From: Capniomyces stellatus
Lineage: Eukaryota; Kickxellomycota; Harpellomycetes; Harpellales; Legeriomycetaceae
Reading direction: 5' to 3'
Length of the DNA: 16,789 bases
Assembly (NCBI GenBank): GCA_001661515.1
Contig: LUVW01000037.1
Span: 1-16,789, forward strand
In this document: in pieces, positions 1-8,415 of the stretch
Numbering within the stretch: position 1 is the first letter of the stretch
Layout of the letters: every line of letters begins with the position of its first letter
Program-made: the position numbers and the translations under genes
The notes under the pieces: model-generated
The model's input: only the letters and a program-made list of their open reading frames with translations
What the model was told of the DNA's origin: nothing
Databases searched by the model: none

Positions 1-29
<29 letters not shown>
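1..29. repeat. Poly-T run at left edge
   Basis: There are 29 consecutive T at the very start of the window, possibly extending beyond it. It may be an ordinary homopolymer, a clipped contig end, or the poly(A) tail of a retrotransposed copy on the minus strand. The sequence to its right shows no recognisable element that would favour the last option. Confidence 0.9.
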
Positions 30-32
<3 letters not shown>

Positions 33-544
33 TTTGTTTTGAATAATAATCAAATCCACATATCCAGTAGCTCTGCTAAATCAACTTTAACTTTTATTAA
101 CACCACTATTGTTGCTTTAGTGAGGCGAGATATGAGTTATGGTTTGTTGTACTATTGATACTGTCTTTGTATTGGTAATTATAATGTCGAGTGCAAATAA
201 TGATTATATTAATGGCTGGCTTGGTAAGATCTGCTCAGTTATAAATAGTGTAAATATATAGAGTAACTATAGCTCATGTCACTAGCAACTATCATAAGAG
301 TAGGAAAAAAAAAAAAAAGCAAATATAGCTTTGGTGATTAATACTATTTGTCTAACAAAAGTAGATATATTATATTATATTATATTGTATTATATTATAG
401 TATACTGTTTTATATCAGTAACGGAATGTAACTGAGTTGCTGAATACTCGTGTCGTTACAAGCGTAAATAATAGTGGCCGAGCCTGGCCAAACGATATTA
501 GCAGTAATAGCAGCAGCAATAACAATACCAGTGGTGTATCAGTG
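30..544. other. Flank downstream of the Cdc25 gene, AT-rich
   Basis: This stretch lies 3' of the minus-strand phosphatase gene. It holds an ATATT-type microsatellite (about 366-408), an A-run near 305-318, and short open frames on the plus strand. One of these (422-550) is Ser/Asn-rich and ends TAG at 548-550, so it would overlap the phosphatase stop codon (545-547) tail to tail. I could not connect it to a start codon or a phase-compatible splice site, so I do not call it a gene. Confidence 0.5.
366..408. repeat. ATATT-type pentanucleotide microsatellite
   Basis: A run of near-perfect TATAT/ATATT units with single-base interruptions (TATTG, TATAG), typical of a slippage-prone microsatellite. 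Confidence 0.75.
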
Positions 545-1810
545 TCATAGAAACGGAAACCTGTTGCTTTGACACCGTTTAATTCTGCTAACTTTACTAG
601 TTGGACTACAATAAAGCATTTCAAACTTGGTTTTTGTCGTGTCAATCGAGCTTTTGCTGCGTTTAAAACTAAATTGCGAGTTGAACCTTTCGTAATATAA
701 CTTGCAGTCATCCCTGTACTTGGTATCGTTCATTGTGACATATGTCGATGTTGAGCAGAACAGCTTGTTTGATGCAAAAAAGTTGCTGTATCCGCCATCC
801 AACACATATATCTCTGGAAAGTTTAAGTGCGGGTAGTTTGCAATGTTGTTCTGTCTGTCCAGCGAACGCAAGTGCTCCGCGTACTTTGGTCCCCTTTTGA
901 TCGAGTACTCGCAGTGGAAAACTACTACTGATTTCTTTCCTGTACTCATATCAGCTCCCAGCCCAGGCTGCGCAAAAAATATCGATTCTAGTGTATCTTT
1001 GCTCGGCGCATTAATCGCCCCCTTTATGTGCCCGCCCTCATACTCGTACGGAAATCTACAGTCAACTATCTGATAGCTCTCGTACAGATCCGAGTACTTT
1101 CCTCTTATCAAATCCGTCAACGTATCATGATTTATTCTCTTTATCGGGTTTGACTGCACGTTATAACTCGGTAATTTGCCCCCTCCACTCAAATCCTTGT
1201 TTCCCACCTTACATTTGCTGCCAACTTTGTCTGTTCCTATTGTCGGTGTGCTCACCACACTTGTTGATGCTGACCTGTGCATCCTTGGCGATTTAACCAA
1301 CCCCTTGGTTTTATTATTTAAAAATACATTGTCACTAGATTCACCCAAGTTCAAGTCGCTCTTATACCCACAAAGCCCCTCATACTTGCTGCCCCCACCA
1401 CCCGAGAACAAAAGATCCTCATCCTCATTGCCAAAACTGAGTCTAGCCTTCCTCTTCTTTGTTCGTGGCACTTGGGTTGGCGAAAATGCACTCATACCCA
1501 AGTTGAGTTCCAGACTCAAGTTCAAGTTCAAACTCAAGTTGAAATTCAAATCGTTTATCGCATTTGACCCCCAAAATCCCCGCCTACTCCCTCCAAACGG
1601 CGAGTCTCCGTCTCTTAATACACCATCAGCACCCTCACCCTCTGGCTCACTGCTAAACACGTCATTTTCTGCCTTAAAAATACCCCCTTGCTTCCTGTAA
1701 CCCGCACTGCACCCAAACAACCCCCCACTGCATAACGATCCGCTGCAGCAGCTACCAAACAGACTATCTGTTACTACCGACTCCGAACCTCGCACTTTTA
1801 CTGAAGCCAT
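545..1810 (-). CDS. Cdc25-family M-phase inducer phosphatase (Mih1-like)
   Basis: This 421-residue protein should remove inhibitory phosphates from the Thr-Tyr pair of the mitotic cyclin-dependent kinase and so drive entry into mitosis, opposing Wee1. The C-terminal half is a rhodanese/Cdc25 fold. IVDCRFPYEYEGGHIKGAIN (about 248-267) is the classic CH2A/B region. HCEYSIKRGP (299-308) is the CX5R active-site loop, with nucleophile Cys300 and Arg306. YPHLNFPEIYVLDGGYSNFF (326-345) is the family's closing motif, followed by a YVTMND segment. The N-terminal ~220 residues are low-complexity and presumably regulatory. They include Cys/Gly/Ser-rich sequence, an Asn-Leu-Ser repeat (88-105), a basic TKKRKAR patch that could be a nuclear signal, and KSPR and RSAS sites plausible for CDK or 14-3-3 control. 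The length is at the short end for fungal homologues. The ATG at 1810 is the first in frame. Family identity is certain; substrate and role are inferred from the family. Confidence 0.95.
   Translation of the reverse strand: MASVKVRGSESVVTDSLFGSCCSGSLCSGGLFGCSAGYRKQGGIFKAENDVFSSEPEGEGADGVLRDGDSPFGGSRRGFWGSNAINDLNFNLSLNLNLSLELNLGMSAFSPTQVPRTKKRKARLSFGNEDEDLLFSGGGGSKYEGLCGYKSDLNLGESSDNVFLNNKTKGLVKSPRMHRSASTSVVSTPTIGTDKVGSKCKVGNKDLSGGGKLPSYNVQSNPIKRINHDTLTDLIRGKYSDLYESYQIVDCRFPYEYEGGHIKGAINAPSKDTLESIFFAQPGLGADMSTGKKSVVVFHCEYSIKRGPKYAEHLRSLDRQNNIANYPHLNFPEIYVLDGGYSNFFASNKLFCSTSTYVTMNDTKYRDDCKLYYERFNSQFSFKRSKSSIDTTKTKFEMLYCSPTSKVSRIKRCQSNRFPFL
1497..1553 (-). repeat. Hexamer minisatellite encoding an Asn-Leu/Ser-Leu repeat inside the phosphatase
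   Basis: Tandem hexamers related to CAAGTT (plus strand) run through the coding sequence and produce alternating N-L, N-F, S-L and E-L dipeptides at residues 88-105. The period is a multiple of three, so copy-number change would keep the frame. It lies in the non-catalytic N-terminal part. Confidence 0.75.
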
Positions 1811-4800
1811 TGTATGTTCACTATAGTCTAATTACACCCTATCGCTCTGCTCAATTGACCCTAAACTGGTTTAATGGCTTGGGCAAAATCTATCAGATGG
1901 TACAATCGAAGGATGTATCTCTTTACGTTTTTTTCTTTTCCTTCTTCCCAACCTTTGTTTTCAAGTTGACCCAGCTGGATAAAAAAAAAAGAATCGTGAC
2001 TGAATCAAAGATATGAAATAGTCTAGATTATATGACGGCTGAAAACGAACAATATAATGTTTCTGAGTATTTTTCCCAATCCACAATGCTAACTATTTAT
2101 AAATACGCCTCACTCTTGTATTTTTTTTCGTTTTGATAGCAATAGTCCAAAACTTATTATTCCACACTATTGACTACTTGTATCAGTGGCGTCCTTATAG
2201 TGTTAATCTGTACTTTACTATTTGCGATTATTTATATTCCCTTTTTTAATATTCGAAAATATTAGTAACACAAACCCTGATTGATTGTTTACTTTTCTTT
2301 GCTGTTTCTTTGCTCCTTTTGTTTTTGTTTTTGTTTTGTTATGTTAAATAATAATAAAAACTTGTTGTATCCGAGCTCGCTTGATGCTTTGTAATTGTGT
2401 GTTGCGTTTGGTTGGTGTTGGGCTGCTTTGGTTTAAATTGTAAAACAATGCCCCTGCTATTTTGATTGTTTGATGGACAGAATTAATCCGCTGTCGTCGT
2501 AAACTCTTTGTATCCTCCGCAAAATAAAAATTAACAAACAATACTCTGTCTCCAAGTTACTTTCCGAGTTGTTTTGATTATTCTCGACTCAACGCCTGAC
2601 TAATGCTGATGCTGTGTGTGTGTATTACAAGTTATGTAAAAATATGGCCAACTATGGCTGTCAAATGTATATTCTGTAAATTTGGTGATATCTGTGCCGT
2701 TTCTTTTTATCTTGGCTGTTTTTTTTGAAGAAAAAAAAAATTGCGCCCACTTTACTAATTCGGCTAGCTTGTTTCTTTCTCGGTGTACTTTTTAGATGAA
2801 AGTAAGGCCTTATTTCTATTTATTATCCTGGCACAACACTATCCTTCTGTTATCCCGGTATGTCTCTTTTGTGGCTATATATTGCGATGTTCTTTGGAAA
2901 TTATACAAAATATCACATATTTCAAAGGTAAGTAAAGAGATGTTTCATGTCTTTAAGAAATCTTTTGGATAAAAACTCGGCTGGCCAATCAAAACTACTT
3001 TTGGTAGTTGAATAACCCAACATTCTTTGCCAAAAACGCTTTCTGCTTTGGCTTTGATTGTTTAAGAAAAAATTAGACAATCCTAATTAAAAAATTACAT
3101 CTTAAATTAAAAATGGTAAATGTTTTGGTTATTTCCAAGCTTACCAAAATCAACTCCCAAAAAAGATGTATCTTAAAGGCCCCTTTCCCTTTGCGCAGAT
3201 CGATAGCAATAAAAAAATCGTCTCCTTTAGGCCAATTTGGTCCTAGCAATTATTCGTGCTATTTGTGTTGTTTAGCAAATCCAGAGCTGGAGTAAAAGGC
3301 CAAAAACTTCAAGATGGACAGAATTTATAAACAGTTTTATAAATTAAAACAGTCCTCTTTTTATAGCACTATGGTCTAACTATGTTCCCTGAGTGGTTTG
3401 TAAGTTAGATAGTAGATGACTAGTTGTCTCTAAAAGTTCCAGTATAACCTTATCAATTCGCTTTCTATTCTAATATTTTATATTCTTCTCCCAAGACTCT
3501 GTAGGTGGTCACCACGTTGTGCTAGTCAATCGGGTATGTGTGGTTCTTGAGTTGCTTTTGTGTTGTTTATTTATATAAACAAGGCAGTGAGTTTGGATAC
3601 CCTCTTTTCTTGGTAGCTTGACGCCTTTTACAACAAGAGACGATGGTGGCTTGTTTTCTATCAGTTGTCGGTTTCTTTGAAAGAAAGCGTGGTATGAGAG
3701 CTAGAGTCTTTTGCAAAACAAGCGGTGCTGCTTTCTTTGGGATGGTGTGGCGGATACCGTTAACAAAAGGTAAGTGGCTATCAATGACTCTCTAAGACAA
3801 AAAAACGACGGATTTAGCCCAAAAAGGTGCGAGAAAAAAAATAAGAGTGAAAGTTAGACTCGTTGAGCTGTAAGTAGTAAAGTTATAGAAATAAAGCAAA
3901 AGTTGTTAGTAATGCGCCTTTGGTTTGCAAGCAAGGTATTGTTGGTTAAAAATGACTATAGTACTAGCTACAACACTATGCGTGCTAGTAGGTATAGACT
4001 CCTCTATTCATGTACAATCACTATTAAATGCTATGCTGTGATAAGCTATGCTGTTGTTATTTACTTTTTAATTGGGGGGGGTCACGATCCTCTCTATTCC
4101 TTCCGCTGTGAATGAACACTTTCCTTAGTCTCCTGTGGTATTAATAAACAGAGATAGATCCTTTGTCTAGACTCTTAATGCTTCATTGAACTATTGCTAG
4201 GTATGCTATATTACTTTTTTAAAAAAAAAGATTTTCTTTTGACTTTTCTATTTTTTTGTCTTCTTTGTAATCATACATATATTACAACCACAATGCCTAT
4301 ATATTAAAAAAAAAAAAGCAAACGGAAAAAAAATATTATGAAAAAAAAAAATATTAAAAGAAGTAAGAAAAGAAATAAGAAAAGGATACAAGTATGCAAA
4401 ACCAAACTTGAATTCTGTAAATATACCAAAAAAAGAACTCGATACACTTGCTCTCTACCTATTCAAGTTTTGGTCGTAATATAAGTGATGCAATGTTGTA
4501 AGGATTTTCAATCGATTCTGTTATATTCATACTAAATTTCCAATTCCGTTTTTGACCTTTGTTTTTTTTAATATTTATTCTTCCGCTTTCATTTGGTATT
4601 TTACGTACAAGTTTGAAATTATTCAATGTTTTATTCAATGCTTTGTTTACGATGAGTGGACTTTCTTATTTAATATATTTAATCTAACCATTTAGCTCGC
4701 TTTTCGTCAAATTCAGTGTTTTTGTAATATAAGTAAATTTCTGCACATGTTGGTTGTACTTTTATAATGCCACAGTTTTGGTGTAACACCTTGTTTTTCT

Positions 4801-5067
4801 GATTTGGTTTATTATTACATTATTGCAGCACTTTCTGCCTAATTTACTAGCTATTTTGTTCCTCTGGTAATTTAATCCCGCTCTACACTAGTGACTCTTG
4901 CCTACTACTTTTGCATTCCTGAGGTCTTGTAACATTTACTCTTCCCCTTATAAAATTGCACTGTAGAGTCAATAATAACTTGTCTGCAAATTACATGGCG
5001 ATTACCACATAGAAATGGGCTTTGTTGGACCTGGCCTTGTTTTTCGTAAACAGTGCAAGCCCCTCCC
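1811..5067. other. Long AT-rich intergenic region
   Basis: About 3.3 kb without a recognisable gene, containing poly-A/T tracts (for example 2730-2750, 4219-4229, 4307-4350) and a G run near 4073-4080. Short open frames occur at roughly the rate expected by chance at this base composition. Two ATG-started ones (2796 and 3643) run into consensus GTAAGT donors and are listed separately as hypotheses. No tRNA, rRNA or transposon ends were seen. The portion next to 1811 should contain the phosphatase promoter, but no single element stands out. Confidence 0.6.
3643..3873 (+). CDS. Speculative two-exon micro-gene, 60 residues, basic
   Basis: Proposed exons are 3643-3769 and 3818-3873, separated by a 48-nt interval starting GTAAGT and ending TTTAG, with CTCTAAG near the middle as a possible branch site. 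Joining them in phase 1 gives 60 residues with a hydrophobic start, a Lys/Arg-rich middle (FFERKRGMRAR) and a basic tail (KGARKKIRVKVRLVEL). I recognise no family. Without splicing, the frame ends after about 50 codons. The donor is an excellent match, but short frames that meet a donor are expected by chance in several kilobases, so confidence is low. Confidence 0.18.
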
Positions 5068-5400
5068 TTATACTTTCTGCTGATAAAGCACAGTATACCA
5101 GCATATTTCCGTGCTCTGCACTCGAAGAATCATTTGCTTGACGAGTCCTGTGTCTTTACGCTGCGCTTTATAGCACAATACTACACTGACCGATTCTGCA
5201 GAACTTTTGGACTTTTTCATTTTTACTACTAGTGCTACTATGACTCGAACGCCATTTATTTGGATGCAATCTACACTCGCATTTTCTTCGATCCCTCTTT
5301 GCCTATTTTTTTTCTCTTGAAGAATATTTTCAATTAACTTCAAAATACGGTGCATAGAAACCGCATCATATAACTGGACTCCATGTTCAAAGTCAAACAT
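5068..5400 (-). CDS. Unrecognised 110-residue ORF
   Basis: The frame is open from just after a TAA at about 5422 and has its first ATG at 5400, giving 110 residues. It begins with an acidic/aromatic stretch (MFDFEHGVQLYDAVS), followed by a Lys/Glu-rich segment, then a hydrophobic NGVRVIVALVV stretch and a Lys/Ser-rich loop. Local base composition is less AT-rich than its surroundings, and a TATAAAA sequence lies about 35 bp upstream of the ATG on the same strand. I see no known domain, signal peptide or transmembrane helix. It is the longest open frame of the desert apart from the known genes. It could be a small orphan gene, a final exon, a transposon relic or chance. Confidence 0.3.
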   Translation of the reverse strand: MFDFEHGVQLYDAVSMHRILKLIENILQEKKNRQRGIEENASVDCIQINGVRVIVALVVKMKKSKSSAESVSVVLCYKAQRKDTGLVKQMILRVQSTEICWYTVLYQQKV

Positions 5401-5769
5401 ATCCCAAACCCACACACTACTTTAATGCGGTTCCTTTTTTTATAAGTCGGGTTACTAGATTGGCCTTTATTTGTTATATCCTTTGTTGACGTTTTGTAAG
5501 ATAAACATAACAGTTACTTGACTTTTTAAACGAGACATTACTTTGATAATCATTACCTATCAAGTTTAAAAAGAGCTGGGTTTTTTTGATAAAAACCAGT
5601 CGCCCATATTTTTAATCATTCCAATTATAGTACGCTTATTTTTGCATTTAGCGATAAATGGAGCTATCTGTTAGGTAATGCAATTAATAACAACCACTTT
5701 ATCTTTCTACTCTACATCTGTGGCCCTAATATTATACGACAAAAAAAAAATTTCTAGAGGATTTTTTGT

Positions 5770-5866
5770 TTTATTCGATTTTACTTCAATTTACTTCATT
5801 TTACTCCAATTTATTTGAATTTACTTAATTTATTCGAGTTTACTTGAGTTTACTCGAGTTTACTTG
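5770..5866. repeat. Degenerate 10-bp tandem repeat, about ten units
   Basis: Successive decamers related to TTTACTTSAR follow each other from about 5770 to 5866, with one 9-bp unit near 5831. The right-hand units contain ACTCGAGT-type palindromes. Unit length is close to one DNA helical turn and is not a multiple of three, which argues against coding. The units differ by point changes, so this is an old array rather than recent slippage. Confidence 0.8.
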
Positions 5867-7390
5867 GTGCTTTTTGTTTTCGTTTTTCAATCTAAACTTA
5901 ATCAAGTAAAATTGAACAGCTTGAACATCAATAATTAATCGATATAAACATGAAAACCTGTAGGAGTTAGGGTAGATTGATGGGGGAGAAGGGGAGTGGA
6001 GTCTTAATTTTACAATGGCTTTGCCCAAGTTACTGCTTTTCAACCTCTAATTAAAAACAAATTAGCAATTAAAAATAAATCAGCAAAAAGTTGTAAATAA
6101 TAAACAGTAAAGCAGTAAATTCTCAGATCTTCACCCCCTGGTTTTTCCATTCGTCTACACTTGAATGGACTAATTCCATGCATTAAAACGTACCAATTTA
6201 TCAGTTTTTTGTTAAAGTTCATAGATACTCGCCATCTACTCTGGAATTACAGAACCTTCAATAAGCGATGCAGAGAAAAGTGCAAGAGTAAAAAGAAGGA
6301 GCAAATAAAAAAAAGAGCTTCAATCCGTCACATTATGTGTCTGGCGTAGTAGTTGTAGCAAAGTCAAGAACAACACAGGCTGGCTGGAATTGGGCTTTAG
6401 GGCACATTTCCGAGTTTTGGGCCAGGTTGTATATTCAACATGCACCCCGGTTTCTTTTTTTACAAATACAAAGCTTCCGTTTTGTTTAGATTTACTCTAA
6501 ATGGACAAGACTGCATTTCAGCTCTTTAGTCAACAACCAATCTGCTGATAACTCATGATAAGCGTATATTTGGTCATGCTATACCACATCCTATCGTTTT
6601 ATTGTTGTTATGATGATCATTACTTGATTAACGTCAATCAATGTTCCAGAGTAGATATTTAAGATGATGCAGAATTTATCAATTCTGACTCCACCAATTT
6701 CTACATTCAAAAGTATGGTTGTATATTAATTATAGTTTCAAATCTAGGTCAAATTAAAATTAATTAATCTTAAACGCATTTCTTTTTTTTTCTCATGAAC
6801 CTTGAAAAGTCTATATTGGCCGAATGTTTTACCAAAGTTGTGTCAGCTAAGGCAGCCTCGACATCTAAATACGTCAAAAATACTTATCTAAAATCTATAA
6901 TTGTCCTCAATTCACCGCGAAACAAACACAACACCCAAGATGAACTTTGGAGAGTATTCTGGGCCTCAAAATAGATAGTTAGCACAGTTGTAACTTTACT
7001 TTTATCCTTTATGTTGGTTGACCCATTAATACTTGTTTACCTTAGTTGGAGTATACCGTTAATAAAAGCCCAATAATATACATCCGACTATTATTAGTTA
7101 CTTTGGTGCAGAAGATTGCATTGGATGATTATCCTGTTTTGCTTGCAAGCAATAGACACCAACCAGTATACTTGACTATACAGGAGCTTATCATTTCTTA
7201 GTGCACGATAACAAATTTGGCGTCGTTGTAGATGCGCAACTTTGCAAACCCCACTACGTAGAATAGCCAAAAGATTTTGAGTGGTGTGGGTTGGCTTCGC
7301 CATATCGCATGCTTTTGTAGCCAGGGGTTTGAGACTTAGCGCAGAATATTTATCCAACTGGGAAATTAATGTGATCCATGTAATGGTACA

Positions 7391-7440
7391 CATCAACATC
7401 AACACCAACACCAACATCAAGCTCCAACACCACCATCACC
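7391..7440. repeat. CAACAC/CAACAT hexamer-like repeat tract
   Basis: Repeats of CAACA(T/C), CACCAA and CACCAT triplets on the plus strand. It reads His/Asn-Thr-Asn-Ile on one strand and Met-Leu-Val on the other, which inflates open frames on both strands here. Confidence 0.65.
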
Positions 7441-7827
7441 TCATACCTACAAAATACTTTAATTTGTAGTATTTCAAACGGCTTGAAGTGTTATCGACTG
7501 TTCAAAATGTGTGTATTTATTTGTAAAAGTAAACCAAGTCGTATCAATATATTACTATGATTCTGTATTTCTGATGTTTAGTATGAAGCTGGATTTCGAG
7601 AACAACCATGTCAGTTAGATTGAAAATGAGGATATAATGCTGTTTAAGGCAACTCGTAAACAATCAAATGAATTGACAATTTCTTTTAATTATTACTAGA
7701 ATGTTCATCAACTTTGCCATAGGCAGTGCGACGGTAAATAGCTACAAGAATGAACTAATATATTAATTGAACTCTGAAAGTGCTGAATTTCAGGGCAAGC
7801 CCAGCCTAGTAAATTAGACATGAACAA

Positions 7828-7839
7828 GTCACTAGTGAC
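7828..7839. promoter_or_regulatory. 12-bp perfect palindrome GTCACTAGTGAC
   Basis: This is a perfect dyad whose right half runs directly into TGACGTA, an ATF/CREB-like half-site. A 13-bp inverted match to 7832-7844 occurs at 8579-8591. No gene lies nearby to be regulated, so a regulatory role is only inferred. Confidence 0.3.
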
Positions 7840-7878
7840 GTATTTGATTAGCTTGATTTAGAGTTGTAAACAAACAGC

Positions 7879-7907
7879 ACTTACGTCGTTTTTGTTATGA
7901 CGTAAGT
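7879..7907. promoter_or_regulatory. Inverted repeat with two TTACGTC/GACGTAA half-palindromes
   Basis: Nine-base arms ACTTACGTC and GACGTAAGT are separated by 11 nt. Each arm carries a sequence resembling the binding site of ATF/CREB or Yap-type bZIP factors known in fungi. It could fold as a hairpin or act as a paired binding site. There is no adjacent recognisable gene. Confidence 0.35.
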
Positions 7908-8157
7908 TAAAAAGCAGGTCTATAAGTTTCCAAAAAAAAAACTTTGACAATTTAAACAGTAAGAAAAAAGATAATAAGATGGAAATAAAAGCAACCCTCC
8001 ATATTTCTTTGCAAAATAAATAGCTTTTAGCTAGATTCGGAATTGGATTTGAGTTATTGACTAAGCGCTATGATATATGTTTAAAACATTACTGGTTATA
8101 ATGAAAACTGTAGAAAGAGAAGGGTGGGGGATATTTGATTTTTTTTATTGAAATGAA

Positions 8158-8415
8158 GTGGGGGGAGTATTTGACTCAATGCAATTGACGGGCCCATTCA
8201 AATACAATCTAACAAAGTCGACTAAACCTCGAAATACATGTAAGCTGTTATTCAGGATGCAGTTTAGATATGGAATCCCTCAACAGATTTCAACAGACGA
8301 ACAAGCAAACACTTTGCATCAAGTTCTAATAAAAAACCAAACATATTGGATCAGATTCGTATACAAAATAAAAACAAATACAACCACTACTATAAAAAGA
8401 AAATGCACTATTTGA
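8158..8415 (+). pseudogene. Decayed Ty3/gypsy-type integrase fragment
   Basis: The open frame has no ATG at its left end (it begins with GTG). It carries a pattern recognisable from retrotransposon integrase catalytic cores: LTGPF, then a Thr-rich stretch, then LLFRMQFRYGIPQQISTDEQ. In intact elements this corresponds to the GP motif, the [FY]G.P..I.[ST]D motif bearing the second catalytic Asp, and the residues after it. Spacing between the first motif and the second is shorter than in intact integrases, and the expected residues after the second Asp (usually a Gly and a Phe) are lost. No zinc-binding HHCC region, reverse transcriptase, RNase H, long terminal repeat or primer-binding site was seen nearby. 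I read it as an old, broken copy. A chance resemblance cannot be excluded without a profile search. Confidence 0.5.

Larger units (their letters stand above)
5401..8157. other. AT-rich intergenic region with tandem repeats and palindromes
   Basis: No recognisable gene. It contains a decamer tandem repeat (5770-5866), a CAACAC/CAACAT hexamer tract (about 7391-7440), a 12-bp palindrome (7828-7839) and a hairpin with ATF/CREB-like sequences (7879-7907). A 108-codon open frame on the minus strand at 7094-7420 has no recognisable domain and overlaps the repeat tract, so I leave it uncalled. Confidence 0.6.

Noticed and set aside
299..308. Cdc25 active-site variant HCEYSIKRGP taken as a defective loop (these are protein residue numbers of the phosphatase)
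   Set aside because: The nucleophile Cys and the Arg are both present, and the positions between them vary among fungal Cdc25 proteins, so there is no reason to call it inactive.
415..711. 98-codon minus-strand ORF overlapping the Cdc25 3' end
   Set aside because: Out-of-frame with the phosphatase, with a poly-Leu stretch from the Ser/Asn-type repeat; no domain.
1176..1700. 174-codon ORF antisense to the Cdc25 gene
   Set aside because: Pro/Leu/Ser/Lys-rich shadow of the G-rich coding strand with no domain; the sense frame has clear Cdc25 motifs.
6605..6692. C/D-box snoRNA-like arrangement (ATGATGA ... CTGA)
   Set aside because: No terminal stem pairs next to the boxes and no visible guide; these short motifs are common in AT-rich DNA.
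7094..7420. 108-codon minus-strand ORF considered as a transposon fragment
   Set aside because: Its start lies in the CAACAC repeat tract and the remainder shows no reverse transcriptase, integrase or transposase pattern.
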